Shown here in pieces: positions 19,841 to 28,915 of a stretch of DNA of 64,000 nucleotides; position 1 is the first letter of the stretch; every line of letters starts with the position of its first letter. This DNA comes from Aerococcaceae bacterium DSM 111020 (lineage in GTDB: Bacteria; Bacillota; Bacilli; Lactobacillales; Aerococcaceae), in contig JACBXP010000004.1 of the NCBI GenBank assembly GCA_015863185.1, forward strand, positions 1 through 64,000. Reading direction: 5' to 3'. The notes beneath the pieces were generated by a model. That model was not told the origin of the DNA. It searched no databases and saw nothing but the letters and a program-made list of their open reading frames with translations. The position numbers were made by a program, and so were the translations under genes.

Positions 19841-20176
19841 TTATTTTTTATACACACGACGAACAACAAAATGACTATCAGGATAATCGATAGCAGCAAT
19901 ACTTGAAGCAATGATGGCAATGGTCTTCAGTTCTGGATTGACACTTTGGATCCGTTTAATTTTCCATTCTGTTTTTTCTGCATTCCCAGCAGCAATGGCA
20001 CTGACTAATACACTAACAAGCTCTTGTGATTCAGGTGGCGCGTCAACATAATTAGGGATTAATTGATATCCATCCGTTAAGTTATCTTTCTTTTTGACAA
20101 TAGGAACATTTTCTTCACTAGATTCATCAGAACGTTGTCTTGAAAAAGTCTGACGTAATCGATCCAAGAAACTCAC
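19841..20176 (-). CDS. oadH: OadH-type protein, first gene of the citrate operon
   Basis: Protein of 111 residues, charged N-terminus then a compact domain. It is in the place of E. faecalis oadH, the first gene of oadHDB-citCDEFX-oadA, and OadG/OadH-like annotation fits its size. No transmembrane helix is seen, so unlike true OadG it cannot anchor the complex alone; the AAIIASSIAAIDYPDSHFVVRRVYK region resembles the C-terminal part of biotin-dependent decarboxylase accessory subunits. The GTG at 20176 with GAGGTG seven bases away is the start; an overlapping ATG at 20178 hits a stop at once. Function is unproven. Confidence 0.7.
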   Translation of the reverse strand: MSFLDRLRQTFSRQRSDESSEENVPIVKKKDNLTDGYQLIPNYVDAPPESQELVSVLVSAIAAGNAEKTEWKIKRIQSVNPELKTIAIIASSIAAIDYPDSHFVVRRVYKK

Positions 20177-20212
20177 ATTTATTCACCTCACTTTAATTTT
20201 CTTGTCATAAAA

Positions 20213-20272
20213 ATTATAAAACAATAATAGAAGAACTGTTGTCTTTAAATTGTTCTTTTTAAACGCTTTCAT
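20213..20272 (-). promoter_or_regulatory. Citrate operon (oadH) promoter region with cre site
   Basis: Minus strand: a TATAAT at 20213-20218, about 37 bases before the oadH start, is the best -10, without a clear -35. A cre-like box at 20258-20272 (minus strand ATGAAAGCGTTTAAA) matches WTGNAANCGNWNNCW at all but one position and lies upstream of the promoter. CcpA control of cit clusters is established in enterococci. CitO operators should also lie in this 380-base divergent region, which holds no gene, but I cannot define them. Confidence 0.6.
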
Positions 20273-20376
20273 AAAATTTCAAGAAAAAGGTTTGTAATGT
20301 GAAACATTTATCATTATTATTAGTTCGTATGGAATAGAGCAATCATTTGAAAATGTTTTTTTATTGTTTTTTAAGG

Positions 20377-20419
20377 ATAAACCGCTTTCATTGAGCTTTA
20401 ATTTCGTCTATTCTATATT
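20377..20419 (+). promoter_or_regulatory. citH promoter with cre site
   Basis: TTGAGC (20391-20396), a 17-bp spacer and TATATT (20414-20419) form a good promoter for citH. A cre-like box at 20377-20391 (ATGAAAGCGGTTTAT on the minus strand, one mismatch) abuts the -35. The leader from here to the citH start is about 130 bases. Confidence 0.65.
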
Positions 20420-20556
20420 TATAAAAGTTCTGATGAATTTTGAGGCATCAATTAAGATTTGGAGATTTTTTGAGGTATGTTGCAACCATACAAATAATTC
20501 TCTTCAAGCTAGGATGGATTAAAGTTCAAGGAATTAATAAAAGAAAGGGTGTTACG

Positions 20557-21900
20557 ATGTTAACGATTTTATCTTATGCGATGATTATTGTGTTTATGTA
20601 CGTTATTTTAACTAAGAAAATGACGCCATTTACTTCCTTAATTATCGTTCCATTAATTTTTGCGATTATCGCAAAACTAACCGGCGTTTCAGCTGAAGGC
20701 AATATCGGTGAATGGATTATGGAAGGTTTAGCGACCACTTCAAATACCGGTATTATGTTATTATTTGCTATTTTATTCTTTGCGATTATGTTAGATGCAG
20801 GATTATTTGATCCAATTACTGAGCGAATGATTCGCTTTGCTAAGGGAGATCCAATGAAAGTTCTGATTGCGACAGCAGTCGTTGCAGCTGCAGTCTCATT
20901 AAATGGTGACGGAACGACAACAACATTAATTTGTGTGTCTGCTTTCTTACCAATTTATAAACGCTTGAATATGCGTATTATGAATCTTGGTGTATTGATT
21001 ATCATGCAAAACACCATCATGAACTTACTTCCTTGGGGTGGGCCAACTGCTCGTGCAATGGCGGTTATGAATGTTGATGCAGATATCTTGGCTTACTTAA
21101 TGCCAGGAATGGTACTCTCGATTCTTTATGTTATCTTTATTGTTGCGCGTTATATGGGACGTAAAGAACGTGAGCGTTTAGGTATTGTTGAATTTACGGA
21201 AGAAGAGATTGCAGAATTAGTGACCATTACTGACCCAGAAGTGGAAGCGATTCGCCGTCCACAAAATTGGTTATTCAATGCAATTTTAACGGTTGGTTTG
21301 ATTGCATGGTTAATTACAGGATCCTTTGTGGATGCCGTATCAGTTCCCCCATTAGTATTATTCATGGTTGGGACAGTTCTAGCTTTGATGGTTAATTATC
21401 CAAATCTTAAAGATCAAGGAACCCGTATCGCAGAAAATGCTGGGGATGCCGTATCAGTGGTTATCTTAGTATTTGCAGCGGGAGCATTCATGGGACTATT
21501 CCAAGGTTCAGGTATGGCCGATGCGATGGCACAAAGTTTTGTAACGATTATTCCTGATGCTCTCGGCGGTTTCTGGGGAATTATTGTGGCGCTTATCTCA
21601 GCACCGGGTACATTCTTCATCTCCAACGACGGATTCTACTTTGGTATCTTGCCACCACTTGCAGAAGTTGGTTTTTCTTATGGCTTTACAAATATGGAAA
21701 TGGCCTTGGCTTCGCTTATGGGACAAGCTTTCCACTTGCTGAGCCCATTAGTAGCGTTCATTTATCTACTATTACGTCTGTTAGACTTAGACATGGGAGA
21801 ATGGCAAAAAGAATCCGGAAAATGGTTACTAGGAGTATTTATTATCTTCATTGTAACGATTGTATTAACTGGAAACTTACGCGTATTTATTCCACAATAA
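20557..21900 (+). CDS. citH: CitMHS-family citrate transporter
   Basis: Transporter of 447 residues with about 12 membrane segments. CitMHS proteins import citrate complexed with divalent metal ions with H+ symport. Family segments NGDGTTTTLIC, LLPWGGPTARAMAV and SNDGFYFGILP are present. The ATG at 20557 is chosen because the longer frame from 20440 adds a non-membrane extension without a ribosome site. It is divergent from the citrate lyase operon, as citH is in E. faecalis, and is followed by a terminator before citO. Confidence 0.92.
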   Translation: MLTILSYAMIIVFMYVILTKKMTPFTSLIIVPLIFAIIAKLTGVSAEGNIGEWIMEGLATTSNTGIMLLFAILFFAIMLDAGLFDPITERMIRFAKGDPMKVLIATAVVAAAVSLNGDGTTTTLICVSAFLPIYKRLNMRIMNLGVLIIMQNTIMNLLPWGGPTARAMAVMNVDADILAYLMPGMVLSILYVIFIVARYMGRKERERLGIVEFTEEEIAELVTITDPEVEAIRRPQNWLFNAILTVGLIAWLITGSFVDAVSVPPLVLFMVGTVLALMVNYPNLKDQGTRIAENAGDAVSVVILVFAAGAFMGLFQGSGMADAMAQSFVTIIPDALGGFWGIIVALISAPGTFFISNDGFYFGILPPLAEVGFSYGFTNMEMALASLMGQAFHLLSPLVAFIYLLLRLLDLDMGEWQKESGKWLLGVFIIFIVTIVLTGNLRVFIPQ

Positions 21901-21931
21901 AATAAAAGTAGTTACACTTTATGTTCATAGG

Positions 21932-21974
21932 AATCTCCTCTTAAATTAGTTGATATTCTAATTGAGAGGAGATT
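21932..21974 (+). terminator. Terminator after citH
   Basis: AATCTCCTCTTAAATTAG pairs with CTAATTGAGAGGAGATT, a stem of about 17 bp with one mismatch, followed by a short T-rich tail. It separates citH from citO. Confidence 0.7.
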
Positions 21975-22038
21975 TATTCTTATGATACGCTTATAGTAGG
22001 TGTGGAAATGTTCAAGCTTTTCGAAAGGACACAGAACA

Positions 22039-22731
22039 ATGGGATATATTGATGCAATTAGAGAGAATTTACAGATTAGTGAGAAGAAAACACTGAAAGA
22101 ATCAATGTATGATGCCTTGCGGAAGACGATTGTGTTGGGGGATATTGCGGCCGGCGAACGTCTTAATGAATTAGAATTATCCACCGAACTGAATATTAGT
22201 CGAACGCCCATTCGTTATGCTTTAGATAAATTAGTAGAAGAGAAGTTGGTAATTAGAGAAAGAGGTGTTGGAACTCGAGTTATCGGAATCAGCTTAAAGG
22301 ATGCGACTGAACTTTTTGAGATACGTAAAGCATTAGACACGATCGCTACCCTTAAAGCCATGACATTGATGACAGACAATGATTTCGATAATCTTGAACA
22401 ATTATTACAACATGGGACTGATTCAGATCATCAGGACCAATTAAAAGAGGTCTTACGCAATTATTCAGATTTTAATAGTTTTATTTATAAGATGGCTCAA
22501 ATGCCACGTTTGGCATCTATTGTTCATGATTTACAAACCTATTTGAATTATTTTAGAGATATTTCAGTGCGTGCCCCTGAACGGCGAAGTACAGCCATTG
22601 AAGAGCATTGGATGATTTATAATGGGATGCGACATGGCGATCCTGAAGAAGTAAAAAGGCTAGTCCATGAACATCTAGACCATTCATTTGATAATATATA
22701 TGAGGAGATGAAACGACGTGGCATTCAATAA
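22039..22731 (+). CDS. citO: GntR-family (FCD type) activator of the citrate genes
   Basis: Regulator of 230 residues with an N-terminal winged helix (ERLNELELSTELNISRTPIRYALDKL) and an all-helical FCD effector domain (LFEIRKALDTIA, then HWMIYNGMRHGD). CitO in E. faecalis is a citrate-responsive GntR activator of both cit transcripts, and this gene sits in the same cluster between citH and citG. The ATG at 22039 lies after AAAGGA; the reading from 22000 adds 13 unlikely residues. Its last 14 bases overlap citG, so the two are cotranslated. Confidence 0.88.
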   Translation: MGYIDAIRENLQISEKKTLKESMYDALRKTIVLGDIAAGERLNELELSTELNISRTPIRYALDKLVEEKLVIRERGVGTRVIGISLKDATELFEIRKALDTIATLKAMTLMTDNDFDNLEQLLQHGTDSDHQDQLKEVLRNYSDFNSFIYKMAQMPRLASIVHDLQTYLNYFRDISVRAPERRSTAIEEHWMIYNGMRHGDPEEVKRLVHEHLDHSFDNIYEEMKRRGIQ

Positions 22732-23611
22732 TATTGCAAAGCTATTGAGCCAAGCTGCAATCAAAGCCCTAATTTATGAAGTGTCACTGACGCCAAAGCC
22801 CGGTTTAGTAGATCGAAATAATAATGGTTCTCATCACGATATGGATTTTTATACCTTTATGGATAGTAGTATTGCCTTGGAGCCATTTTTTGAAGCTTAT
22901 GCCCAAGCAGGTTACAATCATCAAGGGCCAATTGCCACACTGTTTCCTAAATTGAGAGGGATTGGGATCGAAGCTGAACGAGCCATGTTTAGGGCGACGA
23001 AACAAGTTAATACCCATAAAGGAGCTAATTTTTCGCTCGCCATCTTATTAGGAGCGACAGGCTATTTCCTGAACCATTCAAATAGTCAACTGCCTCTGAC
23101 GCTTGACGATGTGCATTCTATCTTAAACACTGTTCAAGAGATGGTTGGGGAGGCAATGAAGCAAGACTTCGACACGATTAACCAGAAAGCCGTGGCAACT
23201 CTTACGCATGGTGAAAAACTTTATCGTGAGCAAGGTATCACAGGTGTACGCGGTGAAGCAATGGCAGGTTATCCAATTTTAATAGATATATTGATTCCCT
23301 TCCTAATAGAACATAAGGATGAACCTTTTGAATTAACCAATCAAAAAGCATTGGTTTATCTGATGTCTATTACTGAGGATAGTAATTTATTGCATCGTGG
23401 CGGCTATGAAGGGTGGAAAAAAGTACGCAGACAAGCAGAATACTTAACCGCTTTTTTCAATGATGACCAGCGATTTGTCAATGAATTAATCGCCTTTGAT
23501 CAAGAATTAATCGCTGTCAATTTGAGCCCCGGTGGGGCTGCGGATATGTTGATTCTAGGTCTTTACTTCGGAATTCTAATGGACATATTAAATAGACCAA
23601 GCCTCTTTTAA
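22718..23611 (+). CDS. citG: Triphosphoribosyl-dephospho-CoA synthase
   Basis: CitG of 297 residues. It makes the precursor of the citrate lyase prosthetic group from dephospho-CoA and ATP, which CitX attaches to CitD. Motifs EVSLTPKPGLVDRNNNGSHHDMD, NTHKGANFSLA and LSPGGAADML are typical. The start is GTG at 22718, overlapping citO. The terminator stem begins inside the last codons (see 23591-23636). Confidence 0.95.
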   Translation: MAFNNIAKLLSQAAIKALIYEVSLTPKPGLVDRNNNGSHHDMDFYTFMDSSIALEPFFEAYAQAGYNHQGPIATLFPKLRGIGIEAERAMFRATKQVNTHKGANFSLAILLGATGYFLNHSNSQLPLTLDDVHSILNTVQEMVGEAMKQDFDTINQKAVATLTHGEKLYREQGITGVRGEAMAGYPILIDILIPFLIEHKDEPFELTNQKALVYLMSITEDSNLLHRGGYEGWKKVRRQAEYLTAFFNDDQRFVNELIAFDQELIAVNLSPGGAADMLILGLYFGILMDILNRPSLF

Positions 23612-23636
23612 AACATCAAAGGCTTGGTCTATTTTT
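23591..23636 (+). terminator. Terminator overlapping the 3' end of citG
   Basis: AATAGACCAAGCCT (23591-23604, inside citG) pairs perfectly with AGGCTTGGTCTATT (23620-23633), followed by TTT. The left arm encodes the final citG residues, so coding and terminator functions share the same bases. It may also serve the convergent lipoprotein gene. Confidence 0.85.
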
Positions 23637-25029
23637 ATGGTTGAATGGCATCTAAGATTTGTGGATTGAGTTGACTACTTAATAAATTAAGGGTATATGG
23701 ATTGAGATTACCGAATGCATAAGCGGTGGTTGTATTAACCGACGCATCAGTCACTTCACCATTCCAAATAATCACATTCAATAAGCGTTTTGTTTCAGCA
23801 TCGATATGGTAGTCAATGCCGTAGATTTGTTGGTCATTTTCTTTAAATTGATCAACATTCGCTTCACCAATCGCTTCATTCAGTACACTGAGATCATTAT
23901 CGAATATTTCGCGGTATGAAAGAATCCCTTCTTCGGATTCAATCTCTTCTAAAGCATCGATCTGCGTCTTGATTCGTTGTGTAAAATGGTGATATGGGTT
24001 GTAAGTAGGCCAAGATTGTTGATTCAGTTCTTCATTCTGTTGTTCATAATAGGTTGACTGATATCCAACACCAAATGTTTCAATTTCCTCATTGTTAACT
24101 GATGAAATCAAATCGATGTATGGATCTGTGTTTAGGGTATTTTGTGTAATAAACATCTCGTCAATGACTTGTTCAGCATCTGTTCGAATACGTTGCATCT
24201 CATAATTTGTTAAAGCAGAAGTTGGGTTCGCTTCAGTAAATGCACTGAGAAAACCATCAGAAACATTCATTGGAAGCATGTTTGAATCTAGTCCGATGGA
24301 ATCCGCTTCATCATTATAATGCACTGATATAAGTTCATGTTGGATATTGAATTTATTTCCTAGGTCTTCAATAGTTCCTTCAATGATTCCTTGTTGAATT
24401 GCTCCAGATTCAGGATCAAAGGAATATTTTACTAGGAAAGTATATTGGGCTTCCGGTGACACAATCACTGGTAAGTCTAGAAATGGCGCAAGCGCATTTG
24501 TTATTTCAGGATCTGTAATCTCAGTACTTGCCTCAATGATGCGGTTATCTTCCGTAACAGTCTCCCATTTAATGTCTTCATTAAGAAGAAATTGTAAGAA
24601 ATTTAAATAAATAAAAGGTTGTCGGGTAGGCTGGTCCGTTTTAGTATAAGGTGCATTTTGTACTTGATGATAATACTCTCCATCCTTTAGAATAAAAGTC
24701 TCATTCAATGATTGATCATTCGTATCTGATTTGGATTTTATCTCATAATTTGATAAAGTCTGTTCTTGATATTGTTCGAAATTCTCTTGTGTTTTACTGA
24801 TTGTTTTGTCATCATATTGGAAGGTTGTGTTTATTTCGGCTCGTATTTGTTCAAGATTATTAATACTATCAGAAATGCTTAAAAATAATTGTTCTTGATT
24901 ATAAATATCTGCGACTTCTTCAGGTGAGAGGGAGTCCGGCGAATCTTGAATATTGTCAAGAATGCTGCAACCTGAGAGGAAGAGCATCACGACAATTAAT
25001 GAAACAAACTGTGTTATTTTGTTAGTCAT
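23635..25029 (-). CDS. Large lipoprotein of unknown function (464 aa)
   Basis: Protein of 464 residues with a lipoprotein signal peptide: a hydrophobic segment at 6-17 and lipobox LSGCS with Cys21. The mature part is acidic, rich in Gln, Glu, Asp and Asn, without further membrane segments. It should be anchored on the outer face of the membrane. Two stretches of alternating beta-type sequence (about 60-215 and 300-450) suggest a two-lobed LolA/LppX-like or DUF6612-like lipoprotein, but I do not recognise the family. CAGGAG precedes the ATG. It is convergent with citG and divergent from clpP; no functional link is evident. Confidence 0.75.
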   Translation of the reverse strand: MTNKITQFVSLIVVMLFLSGCSILDNIQDSPDSLSPEEVADIYNQEQLFLSISDSINNLEQIRAEINTTFQYDDKTISKTQENFEQYQEQTLSNYEIKSKSDTNDQSLNETFILKDGEYYHQVQNAPYTKTDQPTRQPFIYLNFLQFLLNEDIKWETVTEDNRIIEASTEITDPEITNALAPFLDLPVIVSPEAQYTFLVKYSFDPESGAIQQGIIEGTIEDLGNKFNIQHELISVHYNDEADSIGLDSNMLPMNVSDGFLSAFTEANPTSALTNYEMQRIRTDAEQVIDEMFITQNTLNTDPYIDLISSVNNEEIETFGVGYQSTYYEQQNEELNQQSWPTYNPYHHFTQRIKTQIDALEEIESEEGILSYREIFDNDLSVLNEAIGEANVDQFKENDQQIYGIDYHIDAETKRLLNVIIWNGEVTDASVNTTTAYAFGNLNPYTLNLLSSQLNPQILDAIQP

Positions 25030-25164
25030 AATATACTCCTGATTTATTTATTATTCTGCTTATATTTTATATTATTAGGATGTATTTGACAAATTGACAA
25101 TCACAGAGCGAATTTTATTAGCAAAGATTTTTAAATGAATCAAAATCGGATTGAGGTCGTATTC

Positions 25165-25194
25165 CTTGACCTTTATTGACTAATAAAGTATAGT
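25165..25194 (+). promoter_or_regulatory. clpP promoter with CtsR-type operator
   Basis: TTGACC (25166-25171), a 17-bp spacer and TATAGT (25189-25194) form the promoter. The bases 25165-25181, read on the minus strand as AGTCAAT-AAA-GGTCAAG, match the CtsR heptad repeat RGTCAAA-NAN-RGTCAAA except the last A of each heptad, and cover the -35. CtsR represses clpP in Firmicutes, so heat and stress induction is expected. Confidence 0.78.
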
Positions 25195-25248
25195 AATGTA
25201 GTAAATAATTATGAATGTTTACCCATTCATCAATCAAGGAGGAATAGA

Positions 25249-25848
25249 ATGAATTTAGTACCAACAGTCATTGAACAAACATCACGTGGTGAACGTGCTT
25301 ATGACATTTATTCGCGTTTATTGAAAGATCGTATCATCATGTTAAGTGGTACCGTTGAAGATAATATGGCGAATAGTATCATCGCTCAATTATTATTCTT
25401 GGATGCTCAAGATCCTGAAAAAGATATCTACTTATATATAAACTCACCAGGTGGAAGTGTTACAGCAGGATTAGCCATTTATGACACGATGCGTTTTATT
25501 AATTCTGATGTTCAAACAATTGTTATTGGAATGGCAGCATCAATGGGGTCTGTCTTATTAGCTGCAGGTGAAAAAGGAAAACGCTATGCACTTCCGAATT
25601 CTGAAGTAATGATTCACCAACCTTTAGGTGGAGCGCAAGGGCAAGCCACTGAGATTGAAATTGCGGCGCGTCATATATTAAAAACCCGTGACAAACTCAA
25701 TAAAATTTTAAGTGAAGCTACTGGACAACCGATTGAAGTGATTGAAAAAGACACTGATCGTGATAATTACCTAACTGCTGAAGATGCGTTAGAGTATGGT
25801 TTAATTGACGGAATTTTAGACAATTCCAAAGAGATTAATGAAAATTAA
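25249..25848 (+). CDS. clpP: ATP-dependent Clp protease proteolytic subunit
   Basis: ClpP of 199 residues. The catalytic triad is Ser98 (GMAASMGS), His123 (MIHQPLGG) and Asp172 ([11 protein letters not shown]), matching standard numbering. It forms a tetradecamer that degrades substrates unfolded by ClpX, ClpC or ClpE. AAGGAGG precedes the ATG. It is a single-gene transcript bounded by the CtsR-type promoter and a strong terminator. Confidence 0.98.
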   Translation: MNLVPTVIEQTSRGERAYDIYSRLLKDRIIMLSGTVEDNMANSIIAQLLFLDAQDPEKDIYLYINSPGGSVTAGLAIYDTMRFINSDVQTIVIGMAASMGSVLLAAGEKGKRYALPNSEVMIHQPLGGAQGQATEIEIAARHILKTRDKLNKILSEATGQPIEVIEKDTDRDNYLTAEDALEYGLIDGILDNSKEINEN

Positions 25849-25863
25849 TCGCATATCAATTTT

Positions 25864-25893
25864 AGACGATCCATGAGGGTCGTCTTTTTTTTT
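25864..25893 (+). terminator. Terminator after clpP
   Basis: AGACGATCC-ATGA-GGGTCGTCT with one G-T pair is followed by nine T residues. Confidence 0.9.
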
Positions 25894-26063
25894 GAGAAAT
25901 TGTAGCAGTAAAATTCCCCAAATCCTAAAATTTTCTTTATTCTATTAACCACACTCCCTGTTGGACCAAAATCAACCAACCGTTAATAAATCCCAGCTCA
26001 ATTGTTTAACTGATGTTTCCATTCGTCAGGTTCACTAATCTTTGATATAATGCTTGAGAGAAA

Positions 26064-28604
26064 GTGGGTGCAACGGTGGAAGAAGAACGCATTGTGGGAA
26101 CGGTCGAGGCCATATTTTTTGAGAATCCGCGGAATTTTTATAAAGTGGTGAAGATTCTCGTCAACACAGAAGAGTCGAGTATCTTACTAGATGATGAATT
26201 GGTGATCACCGGGCAATTTGCGACCTTGCAGTATGATACCGATTATGAGTTCTACGGTAAGGTGACGGTGCATCCTAAATACGGAGAACAATTCGCAGTG
26301 AGTCGCTATCAACAATTGTCACCGACGACGGTGAATGGCTTGATTGAATATTTATCCGGTCATCGTTTTAAAGGCATCGGGCCGGTATTAGCAGAACGGA
26401 TTGTTGATACGCTAGGTGAGGACACGTTGGATAAAATCATGTCGAATCGGCGGGTCTTAGATGATATTCCTGGACTCAAGAAGGCAGTAGCTGATGATCT
26501 CTATGAGACCCTCTTGGAACATGAAGGAACGGAACGCGTCCTCTTGAAATTGACTGAATGGGGCTTTGGTGCCACCTTGTCTGAGAAGATTTATCAAAAA
26601 TATGAAGGAAAAGCAGTCTCGATGATTGAAGAAAACCCTTATCTCCTCGTTGAAGAAATTGAGGGGATTGGCTTCAATCGGGCCGACCAATTAGCGGAAC
26701 AATTAGGCTTTGAAGCCGATAGACTAGAACGGATTGTAGCAGGACTTTATGAAAGTGTCGCTCAGATTACCAATAGTGATGGGGATACCTATGTCGAGGA
26801 AACGCGCGCCCTTCAAGAGGCGCAAAAACTTCTTGAAGCCAGACGGCCTTTACTGTTAACTAATGATTTGATGGCAGAGGGATTGAATCAAGCGATTCAA
26901 GATGAACATTTGAAACGCATCGATGGTTGTCTCCTGTTACCGAGTGTGTATTATGCTGAGGTGAATATCGCCAATCAATTGCATCGCTATTTAGAATTTG
27001 AGAATGTGGACCGTTTTAGTCCGGAAGAAATAGATGACGCGCTCGAAGAATTGAAAGACATCACGAATACACCTTATGATGCGGACCAGTTAGATGCCCT
27101 GAGATTAGCTATCGCTTCTCCTATCTCTATTATTACAGGGGGACCAGGGACTGGAAAGACAACCTTGATTAAAGGGCTCATTCATCTTCATACCATTCTC
27201 CATGATCTAGAGATACCAGAGGACGATTCAGGAGAAGACCAACCAATCTTACTAGCAGCACCAACCGGACGCGCGGCTAAGCGGATGAATGAAACAACTG
27301 GACTCTATGCTTCGACCATTCACCGGATGATTGGCTATAATCGTGATACAGATGTGGATAATTTTTATGGGGAAGAATTGGATGGAACGCTCTTAATTGT
27401 CGACGAGATGTCGATGGTAGATGTCTGGTTGATGAATTGGTTAATGCAGTCAATTCCTTATCATATGCAAGTGGTGTTCGTTGGGGACCGCGATCAATTA
27501 CCGTCGGTTGGTCCCGGGCAAGTCTTTGCAGATTTAATCGATTCTGGCGTCATTCCGACCAATGTCTTGACGAAGATATATCGGCAAACAGATGATAGTA
27601 CCATCGTTGACTTGGCTCATCATGTTCGCCAAGGACAATTGCCGAACAATTTTCTGACCAAACAACATGACCGAACCTTTATTCCAGTGGGAACGAATCA
27701 GATTGGCAATGCGGTGTCCCAAATTGTCGAGCATGCGATGACGAGTCAATTTAATGCGACCACATTGCAAGTATTAGCACCGAAATATAAAGGCCCAGGC
27801 GGGATTGATGAATTAAATCAATTATTACAAAATCAATTAAATCCCCCCAAGAAAGGCAAACGCGAAATCACACACTTCGATCGTACTTTCCGTGTAGGGG
27901 ATAAGGTCCTCCAACTTATCAATGATACCGAAAATGGGGTCTTCAATGGTGATGTCGGTGAGATTGAGATGATTTTGACGAAGGAAGAAACGGAGTCGAA
28001 GGCGCCTGAGGTGGTCGTGATGTATGATGACCGCGAGATGACCTATCAACAATCGGACTTGGGGCAAATAACCTTGGCTTATTGCATGTCGATTCATAAA
28101 GCACAAGGGAGCGAATACCCGCTAATTATCTTGCCTTTAGTTGACAAATATTCCCGCCTCCTGCGTAAAGACTTATTATATACCGCCATTACACGAGCGC
28201 AACAGAGTCTGATTATGATTGGGAAGCCGGAAAGTTTCCAAATCGCAGTGATGAAAGAACAACCTCCTCGTCAAACCTTATTGAAAGAATTACTTCAAGT
28301 TCGCTTTGGCAGTGAAGTGTTAGACGAGGAAGAAGTAGAAGAGGTAGAGGGCGAAGCGGATGAAGCGGAAAGTTCGACGGAGAATGCGAATGACGATATG
28401 CAAGCAACCAGCGAATCCACTGTGACGGATGACGTGCCAGAAGCAGTTTCTTTATTTACGGAAGAGATAGTAGGAGAAGAATCGAACGACACAACGAATA
28501 GTATGCCCGACGCACTCACAGCCGAGACGATGCATCTGATTGACCCGATGATTGGTATGGAGGGCATCACGCCGGAACATTTTATGGAAGATGTACCGAG
28601 ATAA
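26064..28604 (+). CDS. recD2: RecD2-type SF1B DNA helicase (RecD-like, RecBC-independent)
   Basis: Helicase of 846 residues. An OB-like N-terminal domain (1-95) and tandem helix-hairpin-helix region (about 95-240) precede two RecA-like domains with Walker A TGGPGTGKTTL, DEMSMVD and the C-terminal SIHKAQGSEYP motif. RecD2 unwinds 5'-3' and acts in mismatch and recombination repair. The GTG at 26064, after GAGAG, is the likeliest start; a GTG at 26076 is possible. The last 90 or so residues are an unusual acidic Glu/Asp/Ser-rich tail (EEVEEVEGEADEAESS...) beyond the helicase core. Base composition is visibly higher in GC than the neighbouring clusters. Confidence 0.92.
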   Translation: MGATVEEERIVGTVEAIFFENPRNFYKVVKILVNTEESSILLDDELVITGQFATLQYDTDYEFYGKVTVHPKYGEQFAVSRYQQLSPTTVNGLIEYLSGHRFKGIGPVLAERIVDTLGEDTLDKIMSNRRVLDDIPGLKKAVADDLYETLLEHEGTERVLLKLTEWGFGATLSEKIYQKYEGKAVSMIEENPYLLVEEIEGIGFNRADQLAEQLGFEADRLERIVAGLYESVAQITNSDGDTYVEETRALQEAQKLLEARRPLLLTNDLMAEGLNQAIQDEHLKRIDGCLLLPSVYYAEVNIANQLHRYLEFENVDRFSPEEIDDALEELKDITNTPYDADQLDALRLAIASPISIITGGPGTGKTTLIKGLIHLHTILHDLEIPEDDSGEDQPILLAAPTGRAAKRMNETTGLYASTIHRMIGYNRDTDVDNFYGEELDGTLLIVDEMSMVDVWLMNWLMQSIPYHMQVVFVGDRDQLPSVGPGQVFADLIDSGVIPTNVLTKIYRQTDDSTIVDLAHHVRQGQLPNNFLTKQHDRTFIPVGTNQIGNAVSQIVEHAMTSQFNATTLQVLAPKYKGPGGIDELNQLLQNQLNPPKKGKREITHFDRTFRVGDKVLQLINDTENGVFNGDVGEIEMILTKEETESKAPEVVVMYDDREMTYQQSDLGQITLAYCMSIHKAQGSEYPLIILPLVDKYSRLLRKDLLYTAITRAQQSLIMIGKPESFQIAVMKEQPPRQTLLKELLQVRFGSEVLDEEEVEEVEGEADEAESSTENANDDMQATSESTVTDDVPEAVSLFTEEIVGEESNDTTNSMPDALTAETMHLIDPMIGMEGITPEHFMEDVPR

Positions 28605-28616
28605 GAAAATAAGATG

Positions 28617-28660
28617 AACACGCCGAGAAATCGATGAGAAGATTTTTGGGGGTGTTTTTT
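28617..28660 (+). terminator. Probable terminator after recD2
   Basis: AACACGCC... pairs imperfectly with GGGGGTGTT across an inner GAAATC / GATTTTT stem and ends in TTTTTTT. Pairing is not perfect but the T-run is strong. The bases from here to 28847 are AT-rich with nothing recognisable. Confidence 0.55.
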
Positions 28661-28847
28661 TATAAAAAATAAAAATAATTGAATTCTTTGATTAAAAATT
28701 GTCAACTGGTAAATTTGTGCTCGTTTTCACTTACGAAATAATTTAATCTTATTTTTATTGCGATAATAATCAGCATTACATAGACGATTTGTTGAGAATT
28801 AGGAACATAATAAAATAATGACTATGCTAAAAAGGAATATATATTCA

Positions 28848-28876
28848 TTGATTTGTGAAGTTTTTCACTTTATAAT
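28848..28876 (+). promoter_or_regulatory. Promoter with an FNR/CRP-type palindrome between -35 and -10
   Basis: TTGATT (28848-28853), 17 bp and TATAAT (28871-28876) give a good promoter for the reductase gene. Inside the spacer, TGTGA-N6-TCACT (28854-28869) matches the FNR/ArcR (CRP family) consensus TGTGA-N6-TCACA except the last base. Between the hexamers such a site would act as an operator for repression rather than activation. Confidence 0.65.
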
Positions 28877-28915
28877 GAATTTATCAATTATTTCGGTATG
28901 GAAAGGAAAATAGCG

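Noticed and set aside
21912-22211. 99-codon minus-strand frame over the citO start
   Set aside because: It overlaps the citH terminator and citO and lacks its own signals.
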